From: HyVt-477 sp965224605
Lineage (GTDB): Bacteria > Pseudomonadota > Gammaproteobacteria > Thiotrichales > Thiotrichaceae
DNA length: 64,000 bases
Direction: 5' to 3'
Assembly (NCBI GenBank): GCA_965224605.1
Contig: CBDCZP010000001.1
Location: 124,001 to 188,000 of the forward strand
The translations under genes and the position numbers were made by a program. Below the pieces are notes generated by a model, which had not been told where the DNA came from, searched no databases, and saw nothing but the letters and a program-made list of their open reading frames with translations. Of this stretch, positions 25,520-35,078 are shown piece after piece. The stretch's first letter is position 1, and each line of letters starts with the position of its first letter.

Positions 25520-26818
25520 ATGCAAGTTTCAGTCGAGTCGACAGGTGATATCGAACGTAAATTAGTGATTGAAGTTCCTGCGGAACGCGTTGATCAAGAA
25601 GTCGAAAAGCGTATAAAAGATATGCGTAGTAAAGTTCGTCTTGATGGCTTTCGCCCTGGCAAGGTTCCAGTGAGTGTTGTCAAAGAAAAGTATGGTAAAG
25701 CGGTACATCAAGAAGTGGTGGGTGATGTTATTCAACAGACACTTTATGAAGCGGCTAGTCAGGAAGACCTGCGTTTAGCGGGTTCTCCGAGTAGTGTAGT
25801 TCCAGAAGGCATGGAATTGGGTCAGCCTTTAAAGTATACCGCTACAGTAGAAATTTATCCTGAAATAGAAATTGGTGCGATAGATACTATTGAGATTACA
25901 CGTCAGTCTACCGAGATCACCGATGCTGACATTGATAAGATGGTTGAGGTGTTACGTAAACAGCAGCAGGAGTGGAAGGAAATTGATGCGGTTGCTGAAG
26001 ATGGACATCAAGTTGTGTTAAGTTTTGATGGTAGCATTGATGGTGAACCCTTCGAAGGTGGTAAAGCCGAAGATTTCACGATGGAAGTCGGTAAAGGTCA
26101 GATGATTGCTGATTTCGAAAAAGCAGTGGTTGGCATGAAAGCAGGCGATGAGAAAGATGCCGATGTTACTTTCCCCGATGATTATCAGGCCGAAAACTTG
26201 AAAGGTAAGACAGTCCAGTTTAACTTAAAAGTTTCATCTGTAAATGAAACGGTTTTGCCTGAGGTGGATGACGAGTTTTATAAGAAGTTTGGTGTGGATA
26301 ATGGTTCTGAAGAGGACTTCCGAGCAGAAGTTAAGAAAAACATGCAGCGCGAGTTAACGCAAACGTTAAAAGCTCGTGTTAAGCAAAGCGTTATGGATGG
26401 CTTAAGTAGCACACATGAGGTGACAGCACCTACTTCACTAGTCGCGGACGAAACAAAACAAATGCGTGCTGAGATGTCACAAAACGGCGGCTATGACGCT
26501 AGTTCATTACCTGAAGAAATGTTTAAAAGTCAGGCAGAAGAACGGGTTAAATTAGGTTTGATCGTCGGTGAGATTATAAAGCAAAATAACCTTGAAAAAG
26601 ATCAGGATCGTGTAGATGCTATGTTAGAAGATTTATCTGCATCTTATGAAGATCCTGCTTCAGTGATTGAATATTATAAGAATAATCAACAGGCCATGCA
26701 GACAGTTGAGGCTGCTGTGTTGGAAGAGATGATTGTTGATTGGGTGTTAGATCAGGCTAAAGTAACGGATGAGATTACAGACTTTGATAGTATAATGAAT
26801 CCGAGTAAAGCTTCATAA
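25520..26818 (+). CDS. tig: Trigger factor, ribosome-associated chaperone
   Basis: The true start is ATG 25520 (AGAGG 8 bp upstream); the longer reading frame merely runs through the tRNA-Leu gene. The product is 432 residues, the same as E. coli. The N-terminal ribosome-binding domain holds the signature region GFRPGKVPVSVVKEKYG (residues ~44-60). The FKBP-type peptidyl-prolyl isomerase domain spans ~150-240 (VVLSFDGSIDGEPFEGGKAE). The C-terminal helical arms follow, to DFDSIMNPSKAS. It helps folding of nascent chains at the exit tunnel. It heads the tig-clpP-clpX-lon protein quality-control block. Confidence 0.97.
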   Translation: MQVSVESTGDIERKLVIEVPAERVDQEVEKRIKDMRSKVRLDGFRPGKVPVSVVKEKYGKAVHQEVVGDVIQQTLYEAASQEDLRLAGSPSSVVPEGMELGQPLKYTATVEIYPEIEIGAIDTIEITRQSTEITDADIDKMVEVLRKQQQEWKEIDAVAEDGHQVVLSFDGSIDGEPFEGGKAEDFTMEVGKGQMIADFEKAVVGMKAGDEKDADVTFPDDYQAENLKGKTVQFNLKVSSVNETVLPEVDDEFYKKFGVDNGSEEDFRAEVKKNMQRELTQTLKARVKQSVMDGLSSTHEVTAPTSLVADETKQMRAEMSQNGGYDASSLPEEMFKSQAEERVKLGLIVGEIIKQNNLEKDQDRVDAMLEDLSASYEDPASVIEYYKNNQQAMQTVEAAVLEEMIVDWVLDQAKVTDEITDFDSIMNPSKAS

Positions 26819-26832
26819 TACAATGCGAAGAT

Positions 26833-26850
26833 ATAAGTATAAGTATAAGT
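26833..26850 (+). repeat. (ATAAGT)x3 microsatellite between tig and clpP
   Basis: Three perfect 6-bp units with partial units on both sides, in the 60-bp gap just upstream of the clpP ribosome-binding site. Copy-number change could alter spacing in the leader but no promoter element is evident. Confidence 0.6.
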
Positions 26851-26878
26851 AAGATAATAAGACGATAGAGGAAATATT

Positions 26879-27505
26879 GTGAATAATAATAAAGATATCC
26901 AACCCAATGCATTAGGTTTAATCCCTATGGTAGTTGAACAAACTTCCAGAGGTGAGCGTTCATATGACATTTATTCTCGGTTATTAAAGGAACGAGTGAT
27001 TTTCTTGGTAGGGCCTGTTGAGGATCATATGGCCAACTTAATTGTTGCCCAGTTGCTATTTCTTGAATCTGAAAACCCGGATAAAGATATACATCTTTAT
27101 ATTAATTCACCCGGTGGTGTTGTGACCTCAGGTATGTCTATTTACGACACTATGCAGTTTATCAAGCCAGATGTCAGCACGCTTTGCATTGGACAAGCGG
27201 CAAGCATGGGAGCCGTTTTGCTAACAGGTGGTGCTGCGGGGAAACGTTTTATATTGCCTCATTCTCGCGTCATGATTCATCAGCCATTAGGTGGTTTTCA
27301 GGGACAGGCTTCTGATATAGATATTCACGCCCGCGAGATTCTGAAAATCCGCTCAGAACTCAATAGAGTGTTGGCACATCATACCGGTCAAGATTTGGAG
27401 GCAATAGAAAAAGATACCGATCGAGACAACTTCATGGATGCTGAAACAGCAAAAGCCTATGGTTTAGTGGATGAAGTGCTTGATACAAGAGAAACTAACG
27501 CCTAA
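26879..27505 (+). CDS. clpP: ATP-dependent Clp protease proteolytic subunit
   Basis: A 208-residue serine protease subunit that forms two stacked heptamers with ClpX or ClpA. It starts at GTG (26879) with AGAGGA 6 bp upstream. The N-terminal propeptide region LGLIPMVVEQTSRGERSYDI is standard. The active-site Ser is in GQAASMGAVLL, the His in SRVMIHQPLGG, and the Asp in the KDTDRDNFM region. It is followed by clpX after a 334-bp gap that is unusually long for this pair. Confidence 0.97.
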   Translation: MNNNKDIQPNALGLIPMVVEQTSRGERSYDIYSRLLKERVIFLVGPVEDHMANLIVAQLLFLESENPDKDIHLYINSPGGVVTSGMSIYDTMQFIKPDVSTLCIGQAASMGAVLLTGGAAGKRFILPHSRVMIHQPLGGFQGQASDIDIHAREILKIRSELNRVLAHHTGQDLEAIEKDTDRDNFMDAETAKAYGLVDEVLDTRETNA

Positions 27506-27839
27506 TTCTATACCTGATACCCATCTGTTTAGGCTTAATTCTAATGTTATCTCATCTTACGACCACCCTTCGATAGGACTCAAGGCGCTGCATAGCAAGT
27601 ACCTTGAGTACTGCCGAAGGTGCGGAGCTTTTGCACAATATTCTCCAACCCCTTTTATTAATTTCCATTTCTCCCTTGAGCCTGTCAAAGCTCATTACCG
27701 TAATACCATAAAGCATGCGGCAGTGGCATATATGCTCACGAGGTATTACCTACTAAATGTGATATAACTACTATTATTCAGCATTTACGGTATATAATGA
27801 CGTTGAGTTCGCGAGTAGAGAACATGATGAGGTTTCTGA
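27506..27839. other. clpP-clpX intergenic region with an imperfect inverted repeat
   Basis: No gene is supported in these 334 bp; a 98-codon frame overlapping the clpP end has no protein-like composition. An inverted repeat, CCCTTCGATAGGACTCAAGG (27566-27585) and ACCTTGAGTACTGCCGAAGG (27601-27620), matches at about 15 of 20 positions and could form an attenuating hairpin. It resembles the extragenic 'CTTCGA..CTCAAGG' palindromes known in other proteobacteria. Confidence 0.45.
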
Positions 27840-29117
27840 ATGAGTAAAGACAGTAAAAGTGGGTCGGATAATAGTAAATTACTCTATTGTTCCTTTTGTG
27901 GGAAAAGCCAACACGAAGTGCGCAAATTAATTGCTGGGCCTTCCGTTTTTGTCTGTGATGAATGTGTTGACTTGTGTAATGACATTATTCGTGAAGAAAT
28001 GCAGGTTCAATCAACCGATAGTGAAAACTCTCTTCCTATTCCTGTGGAAATAAAAGAATTTCTAGATGATTATGTGATCGGTCAGGCTGACGCAAAGAAA
28101 GTCTTGGCTGTTGCTGTTTATAACCATTATAAACGTATGCAAAGTAACCAAAAAAATGATGATGTAGAGCTTTCAAAAAGTAACATTCTACTCATTGGTC
28201 CCACTGGAAGTGGTAAAACTCTCTTGGCAGAAACCTTGGCTCGCATGCTTAATGTGCCCTTCACCATAGCGGATGCAACGACTTTAACCGAGGCGGGTTA
28301 TGTAGGAGAAGATGTAGAGAACATCATTCAAAAACTATTACAAAAGTGTGACTACGATGTTGAAAAAGCGGAAACAGGAATAGTTTATATTGATGAAATA
28401 GATAAAATTTCGCGTAAGGCTGAAAATCCATCCATTACTCGCGACGTTTCTGGAGAAGGCGTACAACAAGCCTTATTAAAACTTATCGAAGGTACTATGG
28501 CGTCTGTGCCTCCACAGGGCGGCAGAAAACATCCACAGCAAGACTTCCTACAAGTAAACACCAAGAATATATTGTTTATATGTGGTGGTGCTTTTTCAGG
28601 CCTAGACAAGGTTATCCAGAATAGAACTGAAAAAAGCGGCATTGGCTTCTCAGCTGTGGTTAAAGAAGTTGATGATGCTAAAGCCTTCGGAGAAATCATC
28701 AAAGGGATTGAGGCGGAAGACTTAGTTCGCTATGGACTTATCCCTGAATTCGTAGGCCGCTTACCGGTCATAGCTACTTTAGAAGAGCTTGATGAAGATG
28801 CTCTGGTAAAAATACTCACTCTTCCTAAAAACGCATTAACTAAACAATACTCGAAGTTGTTTGAAATGGAGAATACTGAGCTTGATTTCCGCATAGATGC
28901 GCTGCATGCGATCGCTAAAAGAGCCATGAAACGTAAAACGGGTGCACGGGGATTGCGTACTATCATGGAGAGTGTTTTATTAGACACTATGTATGATATC
29001 CCTTCAGAAGAAGGTGTTTCTAAAGTCGTGGTAGATGAAGCCGTAGTCAATGGTGAAGCTCAACCCTATCTTATTTATGAAAACCCGGATGCCAAAGCGG
29101 CAGGTGCCGCTTCGTAA
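27840..29117 (+). CDS. clpX: ATP-dependent Clp protease ATPase subunit ClpX
   Basis: A 425-residue AAA+ unfoldase that feeds substrates to ClpP. The N-terminal zinc-binding domain has the four Cys in CSFCGKS and CDECVDLC (residues ~16-44). Walker A is LIGPTGSGKT, Walker B IVYIDEIDKI. The pore/sensor region GGRKHPQQDFLQVNT, the ClpP-binding IGF loop (KSGIGFSA) and the sensor-2 KTGARGLR complete the set. The length is typical (E. coli 424). It is the third gene of the protease block. Confidence 0.98.
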   Translation: MSKDSKSGSDNSKLLYCSFCGKSQHEVRKLIAGPSVFVCDECVDLCNDIIREEMQVQSTDSENSLPIPVEIKEFLDDYVIGQADAKKVLAVAVYNHYKRMQSNQKNDDVELSKSNILLIGPTGSGKTLLAETLARMLNVPFTIADATTLTEAGYVGEDVENIIQKLLQKCDYDVEKAETGIVYIDEIDKISRKAENPSITRDVSGEGVQQALLKLIEGTMASVPPQGGRKHPQQDFLQVNTKNILFICGGAFSGLDKVIQNRTEKSGIGFSAVVKEVDDAKAFGEIIKGIEAEDLVRYGLIPEFVGRLPVIATLEELDEDALVKILTLPKNALTKQYSKLFEMENTELDFRIDALHAIAKRAMKRKTGARGLRTIMESVLLDTMYDIPSEEGVSKVVVDEAVVNGEAQPYLIYENPDAKAAGAAS

Positions 29118-29305
29118 TTGTTCGTTTATTTGCTTTATCAATGATTCAACAAGATAAATAGTTACGTTGTAATATTATAAAAAGACCCTATATAGGGTTG
29201 ATCCATTTGGTTATTTCGAGAGTGCTCTAAGCCAGTTTAAAGAGATATCTATTATTGGGTTAATATGGGCTAACATCCAGTTCAGCGCATCAATAAGAGG
29301 TTGTA

Positions 29306-31759
29306 ATGTCAGAATCCCCAGACGATATATCTATTCAGTTTAGCAATGTTCCCGTATTGACATTACGCGATGTTGTTGTCTATCCCGATATGGTGATCCC
29401 CCTGTTTGTAGGACGTACAAAGTCCATCAATGCGTTGGATATTGCCATGGAAGATAATAAGCAAATCTTGCTTGTTACCCAAAAAAATGCAGATGTTGAT
29501 GATCCTGGGATTGATGATCTGTTTGACGTCGGTACGATGGCTACTATCTTGCAGTTACTAAAACTACCTGACGGTACATTAAAAGTATTGGTAGAGGGGG
29601 CTAAACGTGTTGAATTGGTCGCACTAAATAATCTAGATGACTATTACACTGCTGACACTATTGCCCTTATTGATGAAGAGACTTATGATCCTCGAAAAGT
29701 GGAAGTTTACGAGCGGACACTTGTTTCTCTTTTTGAAAAATATGTCAAACTAAACAAAAAAATACCACCTGAAATACTTACATCTCTATCGGGCATTGAT
29801 AACCCGGTACGATTGGCTGATACGATTGCCGCTCATTTATCTCTAAAAGTAACAGATAAGCAGATTATTCTGGAAATCCCTGACATAGAAGGGCGTTTAA
29901 TGCATCTGCTCGAACTGGTTGAGAGCGAAATAGACTTGCTAAAAATTGAGCGCCGTATTCGTGGCAACGTAAAAATCCAGATGGAAAAAAGCCAGCGTGA
30001 GTATTATCTGAATGAGCAAATGAAAGCTATTCAGAAAGAGCTGGGTGATATCGACGAAGCTCCTACCAATGAGCTAGAAGAGTTTGCAGTAAAAATAAAG
30101 AAAGCAGGTATGCCTAAAGAGGCAAAAGAAAAAGCGACTACTGAGCTTAATAAGCTGAAAATGATGTCGCCTATGTCGGCTGAAGCAACAGTTGCGCGTA
30201 ATTACATTGATTGGCTGGTTAAAGTGCCATGGAAGAAAAAATCCAGAGTTTCTCACAACCTTGAAAAAGCTGAAAATGTGTTGAATGAAGATCATTATGG
30301 ATTAGCAGAAATAAAGGAACGCATACTAGAATATTTAGCAGTTCAACAGCGGGTTAAAGCTCTTAAAGGGCCTATCCTCTGCTTGGTTGGGCCTCCTGGT
30401 GTGGGAAAGACTTCATTAGGTCAATCTATTGCTCGTGCAACGGGTAGAAAATATACCCGTATGGCTCTGGGTGGCGTTAGAGATGAAGCGGAAATACGTG
30501 GGCATCGGCGTACGTATATTGGTGCATTGCCTGGCAAAATAGTGCAGAACTTATCACGAGTTAAAGCTCGAAACCCGCTGTTTCTTTTAGATGAAATCGA
30601 TAAGATGTCTACCGACTTTAGGGGTGACCCTTCCTCGGCTATGCTAGAAGTGCTTGATCCTGAACAAAATAGCACTTTTGCCGATCATTATCTTGAAGTT
30701 GATTTTGATTTGTCAGATGTTATGTTTGTTGCAACGGCTAACAGCATGAATATCCCTGGACCTTTATTAGATAGAATGGAGGTCATTCGAATCCCTGGTT
30801 ATACAGAGGATGAAAAATTAAACATAGCAAAGAACTACCTTGTTCCTAAACAGTTTAAAACTAACGGTGTTAAAAAAGGTGAGCTAAAAATAAGCGATGG
30901 AGCTATTTTAGCTATTGTTCGTCACTACACTCGTGAAGCCGGTGTTCGAAACCTTGACCGAGAAATTTCAAAAATTTGTCGAAAGACGATCAAGGATCAT
31001 TTGCTGACAAACATCAAAGTCACTAGTGTTACCCTACGGAATATCGAAAAGTATCTGGGTGTTCAACGATTCGACTATGGAAAAGCGGATAAAAAGAACC
31101 AGGTGGGTCAGGTGACTGGTTTAGCCTGGACTTCAGTAGGTGGTGAGCTATTAACAATAGAAAGCGTAGTGGTACCAGGAAATGGAGCAATGCGTGCTAC
31201 AGGTAGTCTCGGTCAGGTAATGAAAGAGTCTATTCATGCATCTGAAACCGTGGTTAAGAATCGCGCAAGGATGCTAGGTATTACGCGTAATTTCATCAAG
31301 AAGCACAATATGCATATTCATGTGCCGGAAGGAGCGACTCCTAAGGATGGCCCAAGTGCGGGTGTTGGTATGGTAACCGCGATTGTTTCAGCCATGACAG
31401 ATATTCCGGTGCTTGCAAACGTCGCAATGACAGGAGAAATAACCCTAAGGGGTGAGGTGCTTCCCATTGGTGGGCTTAAAGAGAAGTTATTGGCTGCTCA
31501 TCGTGGCGGAATCACTACGGTGCTCATTCCTAAGGATAATGAGAAAGACTTGGCAGAAGTCCCTGACAACGTAAAGAAAGGGTTAGATATAAAGCCTGTT
31601 AGATGGATTGATGAAGTGTTGGAATTGGCCCTTGAGAGGGCTCCAACTCCACTAAGTGATGTGGATATCGCTGAAGAGGATGATACTAACTCAACAACGC
31701 TTCAATCTCATGAAGACGATAGCTCGGATGATGCTGATGATTTAATAAGGAAACATTGA
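29306..31759 (+). CDS. lon: ATP-dependent protease La
   Basis: An 817-residue homohexameric AAA+ serine protease degrading damaged and regulatory proteins. The N-terminal LON substrate domain comes first (VPVLTLRDVVVYPDMVIPLF), then the AAA+ module with Walker A GPPGVGKTSL and Walker B NPLFLLDEIDKM. The C-terminal protease domain has the catalytic Ser in KDGPSAGVGM (about residue 690) and the Lys in GGLKEKLLAAHRGG. The C-terminus has an acidic tail (DIAEEDDTNS..DDSSDDADD) slightly longer than in E. coli Lon. RBS AGAGG lies at 29296. Confidence 0.98.
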   Translation: MSESPDDISIQFSNVPVLTLRDVVVYPDMVIPLFVGRTKSINALDIAMEDNKQILLVTQKNADVDDPGIDDLFDVGTMATILQLLKLPDGTLKVLVEGAKRVELVALNNLDDYYTADTIALIDEETYDPRKVEVYERTLVSLFEKYVKLNKKIPPEILTSLSGIDNPVRLADTIAAHLSLKVTDKQIILEIPDIEGRLMHLLELVESEIDLLKIERRIRGNVKIQMEKSQREYYLNEQMKAIQKELGDIDEAPTNELEEFAVKIKKAGMPKEAKEKATTELNKLKMMSPMSAEATVARNYIDWLVKVPWKKKSRVSHNLEKAENVLNEDHYGLAEIKERILEYLAVQQRVKALKGPILCLVGPPGVGKTSLGQSIARATGRKYTRMALGGVRDEAEIRGHRRTYIGALPGKIVQNLSRVKARNPLFLLDEIDKMSTDFRGDPSSAMLEVLDPEQNSTFADHYLEVDFDLSDVMFVATANSMNIPGPLLDRMEVIRIPGYTEDEKLNIAKNYLVPKQFKTNGVKKGELKISDGAILAIVRHYTREAGVRNLDREISKICRKTIKDHLLTNIKVTSVTLRNIEKYLGVQRFDYGKADKKNQVGQVTGLAWTSVGGELLTIESVVVPGNGAMRATGSLGQVMKESIHASETVVKNRARMLGITRNFIKKHNMHIHVPEGATPKDGPSAGVGMVTAIVSAMTDIPVLANVAMTGEITLRGEVLPIGGLKEKLLAAHRGGITTVLIPKDNEKDLAEVPDNVKKGLDIKPVRWIDEVLELALERAPTPLSDVDIAEEDDTNSTTLQSHEDDSSDDADDLIRKH

Positions 31760-31782
31760 CCAGTGGAAAGCATATATATCAA

Positions 31783-31814
31783 GTAGCCTTGCGTTGATGT
31801 ACGAAACGCGGGGT
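31783..31814 (+). repeat. Dispersed extragenic repeat, copy B (divergent)
   Basis: GTAGCCTTGCGTTGATGTA-CGAAACGCGGGGT, 23 bp after lon; same layout as copies A and C (half-sites CCTTGCGTT and AACGCGGGG pair). Confidence 0.5.
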
Positions 31815-32019
31815 TCTACTGGAAATGCTCTGTGATATTCTCATGCAGAAAATCTGCAGTTGACTGGATTCATCTGTGCTCATTAAGAAAATTTCTGATG
31901 CATATTTCCTTATTCTATAAGCTATTGTTTTGATTGTTAGAATTAAAAATAGAAATTGTGCTAATTTCCTACATAAATTCTAAAAAGTGTCCAATTATCA
32001 CCATTTAAGAGATTATCAG
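31815..32019. other. lon-hupB intergenic region
   Basis: No gene or clear structural element was found in this ~200-bp AT-rich stretch upstream of the hupB promoter, apart from the short palindrome AGAAAATCTGCAG region. Confidence 0.3.
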
Positions 32020-32049
32020 TTGACAGTTTTAAGGTACCACTGGTATAAA
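32020..32049 (+). promoter_or_regulatory. Promoter of hupB
   Basis: TTGACA (32020-32025), 18 bp, TATAAA (32044-32049) with the extended -10 TG at 32041-32042. This predicts transcription from about 32056 and a ~90-nt leader before HU. Confidence 0.65.
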
Positions 32050-32146
32050 TGTCCGGCGCTTATCTGCTAACACGGAGAGCTTTTATCTAAAAACAAACGT
32101 ATTGATGTATTTTTTACATTAGATTCTAACCGAAGGATGGAAATAA

Positions 32147-32422
32147 ATGAATAAATCACAACTTATTGACGCAGTAGCGGCTAAATCGGGTTTAACTAAG
32201 GCAGATACAGAGAAGTCATTCAAAGCTTTCGTTGAAACTATTTCTGAGCAGATGGGTAACGGTGAGCAAATCACTTTAATCGGCTTTGGTACTTTTTTAG
32301 TACGTGATCGTAAAGCACGTACAGGCCGTAACCCACGTACAGGCGAAACCATTCAAATTGCTGCTTCTAAAGTTCCTGCATTTAAAGCAGGAAAAGCGCT
32401 AAAAGATGCGGTAAACAAGTAG
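32147..32422 (+). CDS. hupB: DNA-binding protein HU (beta type)
   Basis: A 91-residue histone-like protein that bends and compacts DNA as a dimer. It starts MNKSQLIDAVAAKSGLTKAD and has the DNA-intercalating arm GFGTFLVRDRKARTGRNPRT with the conserved Pro, ending in PAFKAGKALKDAVNK. It follows lon, the usual gammaproteobacterial position. RBS GAAGGA is 9 bp upstream. A strong hairpin follows. Confidence 0.98.
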   Translation: MNKSQLIDAVAAKSGLTKADTEKSFKAFVETISEQMGNGEQITLIGFGTFLVRDRKARTGRNPRTGETIQIAASKVPAFKAGKALKDAVNK

Positions 32423-32447
32423 TTTATTTTTTTAGAGCAAATTAATG

Positions 32448-32480
32448 ACAACGATGAATTACGTTGTAATTCATCGTTGT
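32448..32480 (+). terminator. Terminator after hupB
   Basis: ACAACGATGAATTA and TAATTCATCGTTGT form a perfect 14-bp stem with loop CGTTG; a weak T-rich tail (TTCGATTT) follows. Confidence 0.7.
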
Positions 32481-32642
32481 TTCGATTTACTTCTAGATAA
32501 TAACTAAATGCTTTTTTGGCACGCTTTTTTCAGTGGTATTTATCAGAAATACTTTTTTTATGAAATGTGAAATAAATGAGTTTTAAAGCTGGTAATCTGA
32601 AATAGGATCATTTAATATTCGCATCCTCGCTGAACAAGCAGC

Positions 32643-32718
32643 GGGTGATTAGCTCAGTTGGTAGAGCGTCGCCCTTACAAGGCGAATGTCGGGAGTTCAA
32701 ATCTCTCATCACCCACCA
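32643..32718 (+). tRNA. tRNA-Val (anticodon TAC)
   Basis: A 76-nt cloverleaf with acceptor GGGTGAT/ATCACCC, anticodon stem TCGCC/GGCGA with loop CTTACAA, T-loop TTCAAAT, encoded CCA. Confidence 0.97.
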
Positions 32719-32722
32719 TTGT

Positions 32723-32799
32723 GGAGCGGTAGTTCAGTTGGTTAGAATACCGGCCTGTCACGCCGGGGGTCGCGGGTTCGAGTCCCGTCCGCTCCGCCA
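32723..32799 (+). tRNA. tRNA-Asp (anticodon GTC)
   Basis: A 77-nt cloverleaf with acceptor GGAGCGG/CCGCTCC, anticodon loop CTGTCAC, T-loop TTCGAGT, discriminator G, encoded CCA. Four bases separate it from tRNA-Val, so one transcript is processed. Confidence 0.97.
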
Positions 32800-32807
32800 C
32801 TATATTG

Positions 32808-32835
32808 AAAAGGACGCTTCGGCGTCCTTTTTTTT
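32808..32835 (+). terminator. Terminator after the tRNA-Val/Asp pair
   Basis: AAAAGGACGC-TTCG-GCGTCCTTTT with further Ts: a 10-bp perfect stem, UUCG tetraloop and an eight-T run. Confidence 0.93.
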
Positions 32836-32915
32836 CGCTTTTTTTTGCTGAATAGTTGGGCATTCATGTATCATGACGGTCTTACTTATAACGGATAACT
32901 TCTCAAAATATAATT

Positions 32916-34823
32916 ATGCTTCAATCAATACATGATAACGCCAAGGGCTGGGTAGCCTACGCCATAGTACTTCTTATTAGTGTGCCTTTTGCGCTGTGGG
33001 GTATACAAGAATACATCGGTGGTAGCAGTAAGAATATTGTTGCTGAAGTCAATGGAGAGGAAATTGAACTACAAGCCGTCCAGAATGAGGTCTCGCGACA
33101 GCGTCAGCGTATAGCTGAGATGTTTGGTAAAATCCCCCCCGGTTTTGATGAAAAAGCAATGAGAAAATCGGCTCTTGAGAGCCTTATTAATCAGACTTTG
33201 CTGAAGCAGCACGCTGAAAAACATAATTATCGAGCTAGTTCACAAGAAGTTTTTGATCTTATTAAAACTTTTCCTCAGTTTCAAAAGGATGGTGCTTTTG
33301 ATAAAGAGGCCTATCATAAGTTAATGGCTTCTCAAGCCCGTAGTGAATCTGCCTTCGAACGTCAAATAAGGATTTCACTTTCAAATGATCAATTTCGTAA
33401 TGCGATAGCAGATACTTCATTTCTTCCGAAGAATGTAATGCAACGCTATCAAGCACTCAGCGATCAGAAGCGTGACATTGAAGTATATACATTGAAAGTT
33501 CAGGATGTAGTAAAAGATATTAAGATCACTGATGCGATGGCGCAAAGTGAATATGAAAAGAATCCGCATTTATTTCAAACCGATGAGCTTGTTAAAGTTG
33601 CTTATGTCGAGTTGAATAAAACGGATATTAGTAAATCACTAGAAGTCACGGACGAGCTTTTAGAGTCATACTTTGTTGAGAATGAAGATCGCTATACTGA
33701 TAGTGCTGCTTTTAAAATGAGTCATATTAAGGTTGGCATAACAGAAGGGCAAGATGATGGGAAGGCTAAAGCTAAAGCTGATTCTCTCTATTCACAGATT
33801 GCCTCTGGCGCGAAGAGCTTTGAAGAAATTGCAGCGAGAACTGATGATGAAACACTTTTTTCTGAATCAGCGGAAGCAGTAGGTTTCCTTAAAAAAGGCT
33901 CGAAAGATCCAATTATGATGTTGATTGAACAAGCTGTATTCGCTGCTAAGTCTGGTGAGGTTATTCAACCCGTAAAAACACCCGCAGGTTATGAAATTAT
34001 TAAAGTCATTGATATTGTTCCAGCCAAGCAAAAAACATTTGATCAAGCTAAGGTAGAGGTGGAGAAAGAATATAGAAATGAAAAAGCATCAAATCTATAT
34101 GAGGATTTGTTTGAACAGCTTCGTACCACTTCGTTTGAAAACGATGGTAGTTTAGAACCATCAGCCTCAGCTATTGATACTAAGATAAAGACAACAGAAT
34201 TCTTTAGTCGTAACAACGGTGGTGGAACCGGGATAACAGCAAATCCAAATGTGATTAGTGCCGCCTTTAGCCCTGAAGTCATTACTCAGGGAATTAATTC
34301 TGCGGTGATTGAACTATCAGGTTCACAAGTTGTTGTCCTGAGGGTCGATGGACATAAACAACCTGTATTGAAGCCTTTCGCGGATGTTCGTAATGTGATT
34401 GAAAGCAGACTTAAGCAACAGCTAGGGATAAAGCAGGTCAAAGAAAAAGGAAATTCACTGTTAGCTTCAGTTAAAACCAGTGGTAATTGGGAAGCACTCG
34501 GTGAAGTAGCTACAACTGTTGAGAAATTGTCGGCAATTAGCCGTAATGACAATAAAGCACCTTCTCATATTGTTGCCAAAGCATTTCAGCTATCGATACC
34601 TAAATCAGGTCAAATTCAATTTTCCAGTGTTGATAGTCAAGAGGGTGATTTTTCGATTGTTGCGCTAACGGCTGTAAACGATGGTGATGGCAAGGTGGAT
34701 GAGGCAAGTGCGTCTCAGTTTGCTTCATACATTGGAAATCGAGTACAAACAGCTACTTTGAAGGCTCTACGTGAACAGGCTAAGATAGAAAGAAATATCC
34801 AAAAACTGGAAAAGGACGAATAG
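32916..34823 (+). CDS. ppiD: Periplasmic folding chaperone / peptidyl-prolyl isomerase D
   Basis: A 635-residue inner-membrane-anchored chaperone (E. coli 623). A single N-terminal transmembrane segment (YAIVLLISVPFALWGI, ~15-30) is followed by the SurA-like N-terminal domain (VNGEEIELQAVQNEVSRQRQ) and one parvulin domain at about residues 260-365 (AFKMSHIKVGI, FEEIAARTDDETLFSESAEAVGFLKKGS, PVKTPAGYEIIKV). The C-terminal half is SurA-like. It assists newly exported proteins at SecYEG. It closes the tig-clpP-clpX-lon-hupB-ppiD series. Confidence 0.95.
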   Translation: MLQSIHDNAKGWVAYAIVLLISVPFALWGIQEYIGGSSKNIVAEVNGEEIELQAVQNEVSRQRQRIAEMFGKIPPGFDEKAMRKSALESLINQTLLKQHAEKHNYRASSQEVFDLIKTFPQFQKDGAFDKEAYHKLMASQARSESAFERQIRISLSNDQFRNAIADTSFLPKNVMQRYQALSDQKRDIEVYTLKVQDVVKDIKITDAMAQSEYEKNPHLFQTDELVKVAYVELNKTDISKSLEVTDELLESYFVENEDRYTDSAAFKMSHIKVGITEGQDDGKAKAKADSLYSQIASGAKSFEEIAARTDDETLFSESAEAVGFLKKGSKDPIMMLIEQAVFAAKSGEVIQPVKTPAGYEIIKVIDIVPAKQKTFDQAKVEVEKEYRNEKASNLYEDLFEQLRTTSFENDGSLEPSASAIDTKIKTTEFFSRNNGGGTGITANPNVISAAFSPEVITQGINSAVIELSGSQVVVLRVDGHKQPVLKPFADVRNVIESRLKQQLGIKQVKEKGNSLLASVKTSGNWEALGEVATTVEKLSAISRNDNKAPSHIVAKAFQLSIPKSGQIQFSSVDSQEGDFSIVALTAVNDGDGKVDEASASQFASYIGNRVQTATLKALREQAKIERNIQKLEKDE

Positions 34824-35078
34824 AGAGATTCTTAACCTTGAGTAGTTTTCGAGTACTGTTCAAGTAATACTCATGTGCTTTTCATGTGGCTTCATGTAGC
34901 CTCAAGCTGATTTGGGAAGAAATCTGATTCTATACGCTTTCCTTAGCAAAATATTGTCTTATCCTTAAGGTTATAAAGAATACCCCCCAAACCAGCTTCA
35001 CTGAAGTCTAGGTTAGAACATTGTTTTTATCTGTTTAGATTATGAACATTTCCTTTTAGGTAATGCGTAGGACATATT

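Noticed and set aside
27471..27767. 98-codon frame between clpP and clpX
   Set aside because: It overlaps the clpP end, spans an inverted repeat and has no protein-like composition or ribosome site.
32645..32851. Frame covering both tRNA-Val and tRNA-Asp
   Set aside because: Both tRNAs fold perfectly; the frame is incidental.
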